The translations under genes and the position numbers were made by a program. Of a stretch of DNA of 64,000 bases, positions 8,500 to 20,149 are shown piece after piece (positions within the stretch are counted from its first letter, which is position 1; every line of letters begins with the position of its first letter). The DNA is taken from assembly GCF_025200925.1 (NCBI RefSeq), contig NZ_CP104174.1:7006001-7070000 (forward strand), in the 5' to 3' direction. The notes under the pieces are model-generated. The model did not search any database. It saw only the letters and a program-made list of their open reading frames with translations, and had not been told where the DNA came from. The stretch is from Bradyrhizobium sp. CB1015. GTDB lineage: Bacteria > Pseudomonadota > Alphaproteobacteria > Rhizobiales > Xanthobacteraceae.

Positions 8500-8540
8500 C
8501 AATCGGGATAGGGGGAGCCTCGCGACTCCGCCCCTCCCAC

Positions 8541-8572
8541 ACCACCGTACGTACGGGTCCGTATACGGCGGT
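8541..8572 (-). ncRNA. group II intron domain V hairpin
   Basis: On the minus strand ACCGCCGTATACGG pairs with CCGTACGTACGGTGGT, giving a stem of the size expected for the catalytic domain V, located just after the end of the intron gene. A G-rich/C-rich stem between about 8508 and 8537 is a candidate domain VI. The assignment is by position and shape only. Confidence 0.6.
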
Positions 8573-8580
8573 TCGGTGGA

Positions 8581-9956
8581 TTATGCGGGCCGCTGTGCCG
8601 CGACGGAAGCCAAGCCGAGTGTGCCGAAGAACGCGATTGGCATGGCGATGGTGAGCGCAAGACTGTTGGCGAGCCGCCAAGGGCCATGCGGGCTGCCGGC
8701 GGTTTGTGCCGCCAGCTCCCGGCCGACGCCGCGACGTCGCAACTCGGCAAACGAGTGTCACCGCGCTTCCATTGTTTCCAGGCGATGGCGCGCAACCGCC
8801 GCCTGAGCCATTCGTCAAGTGTGCGCAATACCGACGGGGTTTGGCAGAAGCCGAAGTAGCCGCGCCATCCGATCAGATAGCGCGACAGCTCCTTGGCAAT
8901 CTGCGCGAGGCTTCGGCCGCAGGTGCGTCGCGTCAGTCCTCGGACCTTCGCCTTGAAGCGGGCGAGTACCTGCGGCGCGATGCGCCGGCGCGGTTCTTTT
9001 TCGCCGGTAAAGCTGAAGCCCAGGAACTTGCGAACGCTCGGTTTGGCGACCGCGCTCTTGGCTTTGTTGACCTTGAGCTTGAGGCGCTTTTCGAGGAACC
9101 GTTCGATGCCCGCCAGCACCCGCTCACCCGCCTTCCGACTGCGCACATAGATGTTGCAGTCGTCGGCATAGCGCACGAAGCGATGGCCGCGCTTCTCCAA
9201 TTCCTTGTCCAGCACATCCAGCATCAGGTTCGACAATAGCGGCGAGAGCGGACCGCCTTGCGGCGTGCCCTCCTCCGTCGGGCTGACCAGTCCTCCCTCC
9301 ATCGCACCCGTGGTCAAGAAGCCACGGATCAACTTGAGGAGGCGCTTGTCAGCCACCCGCCTGGCAATGAGCCCCATCAGGATGTCGTGGTTGACCCGGT
9401 CGAAGAACTTCTCCAGGTCGATGTCCACGACGACGGCATGTCCGGACGCAATATACGCCTGCGCCCGCTCCACCGCCTGATGCGCCGAGCGCCCCGGCCG
9501 GAAGCCGAAGCTGGTCTCGGAGAACGTCTCATCCCAATCCGCCTGTAGCACCTGCATCGCCGCCTGCTGGATGAAGCGGTCGAGCACCGTCGGGATGCCA
9601 AGCAGCCGTAGGCCGCCCGACGCCTTCGGTATCTCCACCCGCCGCACCGACTGCGGTTTGTAGGTGCCCTCAAGCAACTGGGCCCGGATCGTGGGCCAAT
9701 GCTCTTTCAGGTAGCCCGGCAGCTCGCCGACGGTCATCCCGTCGACGCCCGCCGCGCCCTTGTTGCGCGTCACTTGCGCCAACGCTTTCTTCAGATTCTC
9801 ACGCCCAACAACTGCTTCCATCGACGGCCCTTCGTCCGCCGGGCGTTCGAGGGCGGTGGCCGCCGCGCGCGCTACGGTCTCTCGGGCGGCGGCGTTCGGG
9901 GCTTCACCCTTCGTTCCGGTGCCCAAGTTCAGCTTGACCTGATTCTTCTGCCGCAT
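8581..9956 (-). pseudogene. ltrA: group II intron reverse transcriptase/maturase, frameshifted
   Basis: The RT domain is intact in one frame: fingers from about residue 50, FGFRPGRSAHQAV near 151-163, the catalytic YADD at residues 263-266, and the start of the maturase X domain. After residue about 401 (WKQWKRGDTR) the frame goes wrong at an AAA run near 8749-8751. Adding one base there restores the usual C-terminus, with AAQTAGSPHGPWRL and a TAA at 8581-8583, giving 458 residues. A one-base deletion therefore removes the last about 57 residues of the maturase. Without the correction the frame runs on through the repeat into the dienelactone hydrolase region. The intron may be unable to splice or move by itself, unless the shift is a sequencing error. 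Confidence 0.85.
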
Positions 9957-10377
9957 GGCTCGCGCGAGATCACCGTTCTACTAACCGCTTCTACCGTTTG
10001 GGCCTTCGGCGGCACGCCGCCGCCTACTATGCCCGCTGCTGACTTCTGCGCTGCGGTCAGATCGCCTTACGACGACCTCAGTCCCGTTGCCGGGACACAG
10101 CACAGACCTCCCGAGGTAAGACCGACCGCCTTCACCGCACGCTCGCCGGATTTACCACCCCGTCCCTTGATGACCATGGACTTCGCGATCATGTGCTCGC
10201 TCGTCCGGCCGGGTAGGCCTCGTTATCCGGTAATTGTCCATCGAGCCGCGGCTTTGCTCCACGCTGTCTTCAGACCCCACCTCGCGATGACGCCCTTGCG
10301 CTTCGCTAATCCTTCGCCGTCATCAGGCTGGATAGAGGACTTCCACCTCCAAGCTGTCGTTCATACTCGGCACACAC

Positions 10378-10404
10378 AAAAAAGCCCCCTAGCGGGGGCC
10401 TTTT
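10378..10404 (-). terminator. Rho-independent terminator of the cytochrome bc1 operon
   Basis: On the minus strand GGCCCCCGCTAGGGGGC is followed by six T. It lies 20 bases after the stop of the cytochrome b/c1 gene. The group II intron starts directly at the end of the T-tract. Confidence 0.92.
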
Positions 10405-10424
10405 CATTTCTCGTCTTTCGCCGC

Positions 10425-12497
<2,073 letters not shown>

Positions 12498-12559
12498 GAT
12501 GCGATCCTGAGGAAATAGTACGACGAGACGGCGCGAAGCTTCGGACGAAAGTCCGAGGC

Positions 12560-13090
12560 TCAGCCGATCTGGATTTTGGTGTCGGAAACGAACTGGTACG
12601 GCGGCACCGGCAGGTTCGAGGGCGCAGGGCCCTGGCGGATGCGGCCGGACGTATCGTACTGCGACCCATGACAGGGGCAGAAGAACCCGTCGTAATTGCC
12701 CTCATGAGCGATCGGGATGCAGCCAAGATGGGTGCAGATGCCGATCACGACCAGCCACTGGTCGTGGCCGGACTTGACGCGGGCCTCGTCGGACTGCGGA
12801 TCGGGCAGGCTCGCCACGTTGACGGCGCGCGCCTCATCGATCTGCTTCTTGGTGCGATGGCTGATGTAGATCGGCTTGCCGCGCCAGAACACCTTGATGT
12901 CCTGGCCTTCCGCGATCGGGCTGAGATCGACCTCGATCGGCGCACCGGCGGCGATGGTCGAGGCATCAGGATTCATTTGCGAGATGAAAGGCCAGAGCGC
13001 AGCCGCGCCCCCTACTGCTGCAGCTGCCCCTGTTGCAACGAATAAGAAATCACGGCGTGTCGGATGGTCCGCCGAAGACGCTGTCGTCAC
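12560..13090 (-). CDS. petA: ubiquinol-cytochrome c reductase Rieske iron-sulfur subunit
   Basis: A 176-residue Rieske protein. An N-terminal RRDFLF segment and a hydrophobic anchor (about residues 13-35) are followed by the soluble cluster domain, with CTHLGC and CPCHGS motifs providing two Cys and two His ligands to the 2Fe-2S cluster and two disulfide cysteines. The RRDF motif suggests Tat-dependent insertion. It is the first gene of the fbcFH operon (fbcF in B. japonicum nomenclature). The 280 bases upstream, shared with the divergent trmL gene, should hold the promoter; no specific box was recognised. Confidence 0.96.
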   Translation of the reverse strand: MTTASSADHPTRRDFLFVATGAAAAVGGAAALWPFISQMNPDASTIAAGAPIEVDLSPIAEGQDIKVFWRGKPIYISHRTKKQIDEARAVNVASLPDPQSDEARVKSGHDQWLVVIGICTHLGCIPIAHEGNYDGFFCPCHGSQYDTSGRIRQGPAPSNLPVPPYQFVSDTKIQIG

Positions 13091-13370
13091 GATTCCAACC
13101 CTTTCTTCTTATGCGACCGGTGGAACCGCTCCGGGGGGCGCCCATGAGGTCCCCGGAAAGGCTGCCGGCGCCCGCGGCCCCCCGCGGCGGCAGAACTTTG
13201 CTTGCTCACGCCCAAAACGGGGAAAACAGCAGTCCAGAATCGTTCTATTGGCACCCTTGCCGGGCGAGCGCAAGCCCGCTAACGGCGTGGGAGCGTGCAA
13301 TGCACGAATTCCCCGACGGGCGATGTTTTATTGAGACATTTTGCGCCCGCAAGCCAACTCGCCGCCGCCC

Positions 13371-13829
13371 ATGCAGATCGCGCTTTTCCAGCCTGACATC
13401 CCCCAGAACACCGGCACGATTCTTCGCCTCTGTGCCTGCCTGGGCATGGGCGCCCATATCATCGAACCTGCGGGCTTCCCGGTCTCGGACCGCCTGTTCC
13501 GCCGGGCGGGAATGGATTACCTCGACCATGTCAGGCTGACCCGCCACGTCTCCTGGGCGACATTCGAGGACTGGCGCGCAGGCCAGGGCCACCGGCTGCT
13601 GGTGTTCACGACGAAGGCCGCCACCGACTACCGCGATTTTCATTACCAGAGCTCGGACATCCTGCTATTCGGGCGCGAGAGCGCCGGCGTCACCGATGCG
13701 GTGGTCGAGGCCGCCGATGCGCGCCTGGTGATCCCGATCAAGGCGGGGCTGCGGTCGCTCAATGTGGCCATGAGCGTGGCCATGGCCGCCGGCGAGGCGC
13801 TGCGGCAGATCCGGAACCCGCAAGTTTGA
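13371..13829 (+). CDS. trmL: tRNA (cytidine(34)-2'-O)-methyltransferase
   Basis: A 152-residue SPOUT-class methyltransferase of the TrmL/YibK type, which 2'-O-methylates the wobble base of certain leucine tRNAs. The N-terminus QPDIPQNTGTILR, the FGRESAGV loop and the VIPIK...SLNVAMSVAMA knot at the C-terminus are typical. The ATG at 13371 is chosen because it gives the family's usual N-terminus; an in-frame ATG 30 bases upstream (13341) is less likely. It is followed closely by queE, another tRNA modification gene. Confidence 0.93.
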   Translation: MQIALFQPDIPQNTGTILRLCACLGMGAHIIEPAGFPVSDRLFRRAGMDYLDHVRLTRHVSWATFEDWRAGQGHRLLVFTTKAATDYRDFHYQSSDILLFGRESAGVTDAVVEAADARLVIPIKAGLRSLNVAMSVAMAAGEALRQIRNPQV

Positions 13830-13847
13830 CAGGTTGAGGAGAGAGGC

Positions 13848-14480
13848 TTGAGTTACGCGGTCAAGGAAATCTTCCTGACCCTGCAAGGCGAAGGCGCCCA
13901 TGCCGGGCGCGCGTCGGTGTTCTGCCGCTTTGCCGGCTGCAACCTCTGGAGCGGCCGGGAGGCCGACCGCAGCGAGGCAACTTGCAAGTTCTGCGACACC
14001 GATTTCGTCGGCACCGACGGCACGCTCGGCGGGCGCTACGGCTCGGCCGCGGAACTCGCCGACACCATCGTTGCGCAATGGACAGGGGCTGCCGCCAACC
14101 GCTACGTGGTTCTGACCGGCGGCGAGCCGCTGCTGCAGGTCGACGCTGCGCTGATCAACGCGCTGCACGCGAGAGGCTTCGAGATCGGCGTCGAGACCAA
14201 CGGCACGATCGCAGCGCCCGAAGGGCTCGACTGGATCTGCGTCAGCCCCAAGGGCGGCAGCGAGCTGGTCGTGCGCCAGGGCCACGAGCTGAAGCTGGTC
14301 TATCCCCAGGCGCTGGCGATGCCCGACGCATTTGAGGATCTCGCCTTCGAGCGCTTCTCGCTGCAGCCGATGGACGGGCCCGAGGTCATCGAGAACACCG
14401 CGCGCGCGATCGACTATTGCCTGCGCCATCCGCAATGGCGGCTGAGCGTGCAGACGCACAAATCGCTCGGCATCAGATAG
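13848..14480 (+). CDS. queE: 7-carboxy-7-deazaguanine synthase
   Basis: A 210-residue radical SAM enzyme of queuosine (7-deazaguanine) synthesis that converts 6-carboxytetrahydropterin to 7-carboxy-7-deazaguanine. The cluster cysteines are Cys31, Cys46 and Cys49 in a CX14CX2C arrangement, the variant known for Burkholderia QueE, instead of the usual CX3CX2[10 protein letters not shown] substrate loop and GGEP motif are present. The start is TTG at 13848 with AGGAGAG upstream. It lies 18 bases after trmL and 13 bases before hemF, so an operon is likely. Confidence 0.94.
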   Translation: MSYAVKEIFLTLQGEGAHAGRASVFCRFAGCNLWSGREADRSEATCKFCDTDFVGTDGTLGGRYGSAAELADTIVAQWTGAAANRYVVLTGGEPLLQVDAALINALHARGFEIGVETNGTIAAPEGLDWICVSPKGGSELVVRQGHELKLVYPQALAMPDAFEDLAFERFSLQPMDGPEVIENTARAIDYCLRHPQWRLSVQTHKSLGIR

Positions 14481-14493
14481 GACGCGACCGGGA

Positions 14494-15387
14494 ATGAACA
14501 TGGACGTTACGACGATCGAAGACCGCAAGTCCCGCGCCCGCGCCTGGTTCGAGCGCTTGCGCGACGAGATCTGCGTGAGCTTCGAGCGGCTCGAGGACGA
14601 CGCGCCGCAAAGTCTCTATCCGGGCGAGGCCGGCCGCTTCAAGCGCACGCTTTGGCGGCGCACCGACCATACCGGCGCGGCCGGCGGCGGCGGCGCGATG
14701 TCGATGATGCATGGCCGGCTGTTCGAGAAGGTCGGCGTGCACTGCTCGACGGTGCACGGCGAGTTCGCACCCGAATTTCGGGCGCAGATCCCCGGCGCCG
14801 CGGAGGATCCAAAATTCTGGGCCTCCGGCATCTCGCTGATCGCGCACATGCGCAATCCCAACGTTCCCGCCGTGCACATGAATACGCGCTTCGTCGTCAC
14901 CACGAAGGCCTGGTTCGGCGGCGGCGCCGACCTGACGCCGGTGCTGGAGCGACGGCGGACGCAGGACGATGCCGACAGCATCGCCTTCCACGCCGCCATG
15001 AGAGAGGCCTGCAAGCAGCCGAGCGGCGTTGCCGATTACGACAAGTACAAGACATGGTGCGACGAGTATTTCTACCTGCCGCACCGGAAAGAGGCGCGCG
15101 GCATCGGCGGCATCTTCTACGACTGGCACGACAGCGGCGATTGGGATGCCGACCTCGCCTTCACCCAGGATGTCGGCCGCGCCTTCCTGAAGATCTATCC
15201 CGAGATCGTGCGGCGCAATTTCGCGAGCGCCTGGACGCCCGCGGACCGCGAGGAGCAATTGATCCGCCGCGGCCGCTACGTCGAGTTCAACCTGCTCTAC
15301 GACCGCGGCACCATTTTCGGACTGAAGACCGGCGGCAATGTGGACTCGATCCTGTCGTCGCTGCCGCCGGAGGTGAAGTGGCCATGA
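14494..15387 (+). CDS. hemF: oxygen-dependent coproporphyrinogen III oxidase
   Basis: A 297-residue cytosolic heme-synthesis enzyme that uses O2 to decarboxylate coproporphyrinogen III to protoporphyrinogen IX. Conserved family segments include the [11 protein letters not shown] loop, [10 protein letters not shown], and a C-terminal [12 protein letters not shown]. The length equals that of the E. coli enzyme. It overlaps the next gene by four bases (ATGA). Being between queE and a HAD phosphatase, it is probably cotranscribed with both. Confidence 0.97.
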   Translation: MNMDVTTIEDRKSRARAWFERLRDEICVSFERLEDDAPQSLYPGEAGRFKRTLWRRTDHTGAAGGGGAMSMMHGRLFEKVGVHCSTVHGEFAPEFRAQIPGAAEDPKFWASGISLIAHMRNPNVPAVHMNTRFVVTTKAWFGGGADLTPVLERRRTQDDADSIAFHAAMREACKQPSGVADYDKYKTWCDEYFYLPHRKEARGIGGIFYDWHDSGDWDADLAFTQDVGRAFLKIYPEIVRRNFASAWTPADREEQLIRRGRYVEFNLLYDRGTIFGLKTGGNVDSILSSLPPEVKWP

Positions 15388-16127
15388 ACGCCGTGCTGCC
15401 GCCGCTGCCCCGCGCCATGCTGATCGACATGGACGACACCATCCTGTCGGCCTATGGAAGGCCCGAGATCGCCTGGAACACGATCACGGCCGAATTCGCC
15501 GAAGAACTCGCCCCGCTGCCGCCGCCGATGGTCGCAACCGCGGTGCTGGCCTTCGCGCGAAACTTCTGGGCCAACGCGGAAGCGGCGTGGCGGATGAAGC
15601 TCGCCGAGGCGCGGCACCTGACGGTGAAGGGCGGTTTCGCCGCGCTCGCGGCCGCCGGCCACCGCGCCCTGCCCGACGACCTCGCCATCCGCCTCGCCGA
15701 CCGCTTCACCGCCTATCGCGAGGAGGAGATGTTCGTCTTTCCCGGCGCGCATGAGGCGATCGACCAGTTCAAGGCGCTCGGCATCAAGCTCGCGCTGGTC
15801 ACCAACGGGGCCGCCGACATGCAGCGCGCCAAGGTCGAACGCTTCGAGCTGGCGCATCGCTTCGACCACATCCAGATCGAAGGCGAGCACGGCTTCGGCA
15901 AGCCCGAGGAGCGCGCCTATCTGCACGCGATGCAGGCGCTCGGCGTCACCGCCGGGGATACCTGGATGATCGGCGACAATCTGGAATGGGAAGTCGTGAC
16001 GCCGCAGCGCCTCGGCATCTACGCGATCTGGATGGACGTGCATGGCGAGGGCCTGCCCGAGGGCTCGAGTGTCAAGCCCGACCGCATCATCCGCTCGTTG
16101 ACGGAGTTGGTGCCGGAGCGGCCGTAA
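15384..16127 (+). CDS. HAD family hydrolase (YjjG-like)
   Basis: A 247-residue phosphatase-type HAD protein. Motif I is DMDDT at residues 15-19 (nucleophile Asp15, acid/base Asp17), motif II is LVTNG, motif III a GKPEE lysine, and motif IV GDNLEWE. A helical cap (about residues 25-110) is of the C1 type, as in nucleotidases and phosphoglycolate-type phosphatases. The substrate is not predicted. The start ATG at 15384 overlaps the hemF stop. The 490 bases after it hold no gene but a large palindromic repeat (16345-16558). Confidence 0.9.
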   Translation: MNAVLPPLPRAMLIDMDDTILSAYGRPEIAWNTITAEFAEELAPLPPPMVATAVLAFARNFWANAEAAWRMKLAEARHLTVKGGFAALAAAGHRALPDDLAIRLADRFTAYREEEMFVFPGAHEAIDQFKALGIKLALVTNGAADMQRAKVERFELAHRFDHIQIEGEHGFGKPEERAYLHAMQALGVTAGDTWMIGDNLEWEVVTPQRLGIYAIWMDVHGEGLPEGSSVKPDRIIRSLTELVPERP

Positions 16128-16344
16128 CCAGCCGGCCAAAACAAAACTCGAAAAACAACCCCATGCACAGTAGGACGTTGCTGCGAAATCAACAGCTTAC
16201 GGATTTTACGAAACGAATTTGATCCGTCGGGCAAAATAGGGGTACTATGGCATCCTCCCGATCCCAGCCGGCGGTGCGCTTGCAAGCGGCCGTCCCGGCC
16301 GCCCACGGTCGCGGGCGGAGGCGGAGGAGCAGCCCCGCCCGATA

Positions 16345-16558
16345 GGCAGGGCAATCGCATATGGCTTTTCTGAAAGACCTGAGCGCGCGCCTCGTCCTTC
16401 GAGACGACCGCTTTCGCGGTCCCTCAGGATGAGGCTGAGCGGCACCGGCGCCTGCCAAAACAGCTCACATACTCCGCCCTCATCCTGAGGGCCCGTCGGA
16501 GGCGGGCGTCTCGAAGGATGGCCACAGGGGAGACGTCGCCATATGCGATTGCCCTGCC
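16345..16558. repeat. nested composite palindrome, copy 1
   Basis: Outer arms GGCAGGGCAATCGCATATGGC (16345-16365) and its complement (16538-16558) enclose an inner palindrome with CGTCCTTCGAGAC...CCTCAGGATGAGG and CCTCATCCTGAGG...GTCTCGAAGGATGG. The same two-layer organisation recurs at 54441-54684. The rest of the gap 16128-16621 shows no gene or other clear feature. Confidence 0.85.
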
Positions 16559-16621
16559 CCTGATAGGCACAGAACACGATCCCTTCCGCCGCCGCCGCCC
16601 GGCTCGCCCCTCACGCGCCAA

Positions 16622-16993
16622 TCATTGCGCAGCGTATCTCGCGGTCAGCGAATGACCGTGCAAGCTGCCGGAGAACACCACGATCGCTTTCGGCGAAAGC
16701 TCGGCCTGCAGCTTTCCCGTCATCATGTTGGGATTGGCCGGCGCAAGCGGAACGGTGACCGTCTTGCCGCCATCCTGAATCGTTGCGCGTCCGCGCATCT
16801 CCTTCGTCGAAAGCGGCGATCCATCGTCGTCCCCGACGTAAAAAACGATGTCCGTCCCCTTGCTGACAAATTCGATCGGATGCCCCTGCGATTTGACGAC
16901 GGGGCCGCCGTTGCTGCCTTTCGTCTGCGCCGCGGCAACATCCAGCGTCGCGATCATCACCGCCGTCATGGCGAGGCCGATATATGTTCTCAT
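16622..16993 (-). CDS. small secreted protein of the metal efflux operon
   Basis: A 123-residue protein with a signal peptide (residues 1 to about 22, ending AAAQ) and a compact beta-rich mature part. It has no cysteine and only three His in the mature part. It starts 30 bases after the CusA-like gene and is probably the last gene of that operon. I do not recognise the family; the mature domain repeats a KTVTVPLAP then LSPKAIVVFSG pattern reminiscent of small periplasmic metal or stress proteins. A periplasmic accessory role in metal handling is inferred from position only. Confidence 0.65.
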   Translation of the reverse strand: MRTYIGLAMTAVMIATLDVAAAQTKGSNGGPVVKSQGHPIEFVSKGTDIVFYVGDDDGSPLSTKEMRGRATIQDGGKTVTVPLAPANPNMMTGKLQAELSPKAIVVFSGSLHGHSLTARYAAQ

Positions 16994-17023
16994 TGTGGGC
17001 TCCTCGGTGGTTTTCCGCGTGCA

Positions 17024-20000
17024 TCAATAGGCTTCCGCGGGGGTGAACGTTGCGGCGTGTCCGGCCACCAGCCGCTGCAGCGGCTGCTGGCCGAACATCA
17101 GAAACAGAATCGGGGTCACGATTGTGTCGAGGACCGTGGCGCTGAGCAGGCCGCCGAAGATCGTCACGGCCACCGGGTGCAGGATTTCCCGGCCCGGCTC
17201 GTCCGCGCCGATCAAGAGTGGCGTGAGCGCTAGTCCTGCGCAAAGCGCCGTCATCAGTACCGGACTGAGGCGCTCCATGCTGCCGCGAATGACCAGCCCG
17301 GCCCCGAAATGCTCGCCTTCGTGGATGGCGAGATTGATGTAGTGCGAGATCTTCAAGATCCCGTTGCGCGCCGAGATGCCGGCCAGGGTGATGAAGCCGA
17401 TCATCGAGGCCACCGACAAGGGCTGCCCGGAGATCTCTAGCGCGGCGACGCTGCCGATCAGGGCGAGCGGAATACCTCCCATGATGATCAGCACCAGTGC
17501 GGTCGACCGGTAGCGGCTGTAGAGGACGACGAAGATCATCGCCATCGAGGCCAGCGACAGAATGCCGATGCGCCAGGACGCCTCCTGCTGGGCCTGGAAC
17601 GCGCCTTCGAGGCTGGTCGTGTAGCCCTGCGGAAAATCGAGTTCGCGAACCGACTTCTGAATGTCGGCAGCGATATCGGCGATGTCGCGGCGTCCGTCCC
17701 CGTTGCCGTAAACGACGATCCTGCGCTGGGTCCCCTCCCGCTGAATCTGGTTCGGCCCGTCTGTTTCGGCGACTTCGGCCAAAGCGCCCAGCGGGACGAA
17801 CTCCGAGCCGGTCGGGATGAGCAAATTTTGCAGTCCCGTCGTCGAACGGTCTTGCTCCGACAGGCGCATCACGACATCGAAACGGCGATTGCCGTCGACG
17901 ATCTGGGAGACTTTTCGGCCATTGGACAGCGCGTCAAGTGCCTGGGTGACCGCAGCCGGCGTCAGGCCGTGAAGCGCGGCGCGGGCATGATCGATTTGAA
18001 CCCGCACTTGCGGAATCAGCACCTGCTTCTCGACCTGGAGATCGACCAGACCCGGGATCGTCGATAGACGCTGGCGCACCGTTTCGGACAGCCGCCGCAA
18101 CATCTCGATGTCCTGCCCGAAGATCTTGAGCACGATCTGGGCACGAATACCCGACTGGAGATGATCGAGGCGATGGCTGATCGGCTGTCCGATGGCCACC
18201 GACGCCGGCAGCGCGGACAGGGCCTCCCGGATGCTCGCATAGATGTCCGCCTTCTGGCGCTTGGACGGCGTGAGGTCGACATCGATCTCGCTGTAGTGCA
18301 CGCCTTCGGCGTGCTCATCGAGCTCGGCGCGGCCGGTGCGGCGTCCGACCGATTTCACCTCGGGCACCTTTGCGAGCAGCTGCTCCGCCAATAGTCCAAG
18401 ACGGTTGGACTCCGCGAGCGAAATGCCGGGATTGTACTGCAGCGACAGGACCAGCGTCCCCTCGTTGAAGGGAGGAAGAAAGCTGCGGGGCATCTGGCTC
18501 GCGGCATAGCCCGCCACCGCGACCGCGGCGGCGACGAAGACCAGCACCAGGCCCTGCCGCTCGAAGGCCCAGCCGAGCACCCGCCGATTGGCCTGCTTCA
18601 GCTTCGTGACGACAAAGCTCTCGCGGTCACCTGAATGAGCTCGTCCCGAAAGCAGATAGTAGGACAGCACCGGCGTCACCGTGATCGAGGTCAGCAGCGA
18701 AGCGAGGATCGAGACCACATAGGCCACGCCAAGCGGCGTGAACAGCCGCCCTTCGATTCCCGGAAGGGCGAACAGCGGCACGAAGACGAGAACGATGATC
18801 ATCGTTGCATAGACGATACTGGAACGAACCTCCTGGCTCGCGCCGGAGATCACGTCGAGGACAGGACGCGGCGTGCTCGACGCAGCGTTCTCCCGCAGGC
18901 GCCGCAGGATGTTTTCGACGTCCACCACGGCATCGTCGACCAGCTCGCCGATCGCGATGGCGAGGCCGCCCAGCGTCATGGTGTTGATCGTGAGGCCGAA
19001 GGCGCGAAACACCAGGACCGTCACCAAGATCGATATCGGAATGGCCGTCAGCGACACGAACGCGGCGCGACCGTTCATCAGGAAGACGAACAGGACCATT
19101 GCGACGACGATCGCGGCCTCGGCCAGGACGCGCTCGACATTGCCGATGGAGGTCTCGATGAAGGTGGCCTGCCGGAACTGCACGTTGGTGACGTTGATGC
19201 CCCCGCGCATGGTGCGTTGCAGGTCGCGCAGCGTGGACTCGACATTGCGCGTCAATGCCACAGTATCCGCAGCCGGCTGCTTCATGACGCTGACGATGAC
19301 GGCGGGCTTGCCGTTATATCCGGCGTCGCCGCGCTTGGTCCGCGCGGCAAAATCCACCGCGGCAACCTGCTTCAGCAGGATCGGCTGCTCTCCGCGGCTG
19401 ACGACGACGGTGTTGCGGAGGTCCTCGATACGCCTGGTGAGACCGACATTGCGGATCAGATATTCGCGGCCATGCTGGTCAACGAAGCCGCCGCCGCTGT
19501 TGGTGCCGAACCTGGCGACCGCCTGCTCGATCTGATCATGCGTGACGCCGAGCGCCTGCATGGTGGCGACGTTCGGTGTCACGCGGTATTGGCGGACCTC
19601 GCCGCCGATGGGTATCACCTGGGCGACGCCGGGAATGGCGAGGAGTTGCGGCCGGACGACGAAGTCCGCGATCTCGCGCACGTCCATGGGTGAAGCCGTG
19701 CCATCGCTCGTCAGCGCGATCAGCATGATCTCGCCCATGATCGAGGTCACCGGGCCCATCTGGGGATTGGCCGCAGACGGCAATTGCTCGCGGATCAGCG
19801 CCAGCCGCTCCGAGACGAATTGCCGGGCGCGGTAGACGTCGACGCCCCAATCGAACTCGACATAGACGACCGACAGACCAACGCCCGAGACCGAGCGTAC
19901 CCGGATGACGCCCGGCATGCCGTTCATCGACGTCTCGATCGGGAACGTCACGAGCTGCTCGACTTCCTGGGGTGCCAATCCCTCTGCCTCGGTCAAGATG

Positions 20001-20143
20001 TTGACGGTCGGGCGGTTGATGTCCGGCAGGACGTCGACCGAAACGCTCGGCAGGACGAACAGGCCGTAGCCGACCAGGGCGGCGGCGACCGCCAGCACGA
20101 ACAGGCGATTGCGCAAGCTGGTCTGGACGATGAGCTTGAACAT
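17024..20143 (-). CDS. heavy-metal efflux RND pump, CusA/CzcA family
   Basis: A 1039-residue inner-membrane proton/metal antiporter with the usual 12 membrane helices and two large periplasmic domains (about residues 30-340 and 550-870). The proton-relay/metal helix contains [13 protein letters not shown] with Asp403 and Glu410. The position of CzcA's first aspartate is Ala397, as in CusA, so the A/D/E arrangement favours monovalent copper or silver over zinc/cobalt, but Glu400 nearby is unusual. It lies 6 bases after the adaptor gene. No outer-membrane factor gene is adjacent. Function as a metal pump is well supported; the metal is inferred. Confidence 0.9.
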   Translation of the reverse strand: MFKLIVQTSLRNRLFVLAVAAALVGYGLFVLPSVSVDVLPDINRPTVNILTEAEGLAPQEVEQLVTFPIETSMNGMPGVIRVRSVSGVGLSVVYVEFDWGVDVYRARQFVSERLALIREQLPSAANPQMGPVTSIMGEIMLIALTSDGTASPMDVREIADFVVRPQLLAIPGVAQVIPIGGEVRQYRVTPNVATMQALGVTHDQIEQAVARFGTNSGGGFVDQHGREYLIRNVGLTRRIEDLRNTVVVSRGEQPILLKQVAAVDFAARTKRGDAGYNGKPAVIVSVMKQPAADTVALTRNVESTLRDLQRTMRGGINVTNVQFRQATFIETSIGNVERVLAEAAIVVAMVLFVFLMNGRAAFVSLTAIPISILVTVLVFRAFGLTINTMTLGGLAIAIGELVDDAVVDVENILRRLRENAASSTPRPVLDVISGASQEVRSSIVYATMIIVLVFVPLFALPGIEGRLFTPLGVAYVVSILASLLTSITVTPVLSYYLLSGRAHSGDRESFVVTKLKQANRRVLGWAFERQGLVLVFVAAAVAVAGYAASQMPRSFLPPFNEGTLVLSLQYNPGISLAESNRLGLLAEQLLAKVPEVKSVGRRTGRAELDEHAEGVHYSEIDVDLTPSKRQKADIYASIREALSALPASVAIGQPISHRLDHLQSGIRAQIVLKIFGQDIEMLRRLSETVRQRLSTIPGLVDLQVEKQVLIPQVRVQIDHARAALHGLTPAAVTQALDALSNGRKVSQIVDGNRRFDVVMRLSEQDRSTTGLQNLLIPTGSEFVPLGALAEVAETDGPNQIQREGTQRRIVVYGNGDGRRDIADIAADIQKSVRELDFPQGYTTSLEGAFQAQQEASWRIGILSLASMAMIFVVLYSRYRSTALVLIIMGGIPLALIGSVAALEISGQPLSVASMIGFITLAGISARNGILKISHYINLAIHEGEHFGAGLVIRGSMERLSPVLMTALCAGLALTPLLIGADEPGREILHPVAVTIFGGLLSATVLDTIVTPILFLMFGQQPLQRLVAGHAATFTPAEAY

Positions 20144-20149
20144 GGTCGG

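Larger units (their letters stand above)
8502..10377 (-). mobile_element. group II intron (bacterial class C-like)
   Basis: About 1.88 kb on the minus strand. The 5' end is placed at GTGTG (10377), immediately after the T-tract of the fbc terminator, and the 3' end at about 8502 after a CCGAT. In between are a roughly 420-base 5' ribozyme part, a reverse transcriptase/maturase gene without an endonuclease domain (8581-9956) and a domain V-like hairpin (8541-8572). Insertion just downstream of a Rho-independent terminator, compact size and lack of an HNH domain fit class C introns. The bases 9957-10377 hold no gene and are interpreted as ribozyme domains I-III. Exact ends are inferred. Confidence 0.8.

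Noticed and set aside
7911..9956. A single long frame joining the reverse transcriptase to dienelactone hydrolase sequence
   Set aside because: The join is produced by the frameshift near 8750, which skips the normal RT stop; the hydrolase is encoded in another frame with its own start.
8581..9956. RT as part of a retron, DGR or abortive-infection system
   Set aside because: The maturase-type C-terminus, domain V-like hairpin and terminator insertion fit a group II intron; no retron RNA or variable repeats were seen.
14652..15383. Upstream extension of the HAD gene frame through hemF
   Set aside because: The added part is Arg-rich shadow sequence of hemF; the ATG at 15384 gives the correct HAD N-terminus.
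16128..16621. Possible CRISPR or tandem repeats in the gap
   Set aside because: The repeats are inverted and not regularly spaced; they form one nested palindrome.
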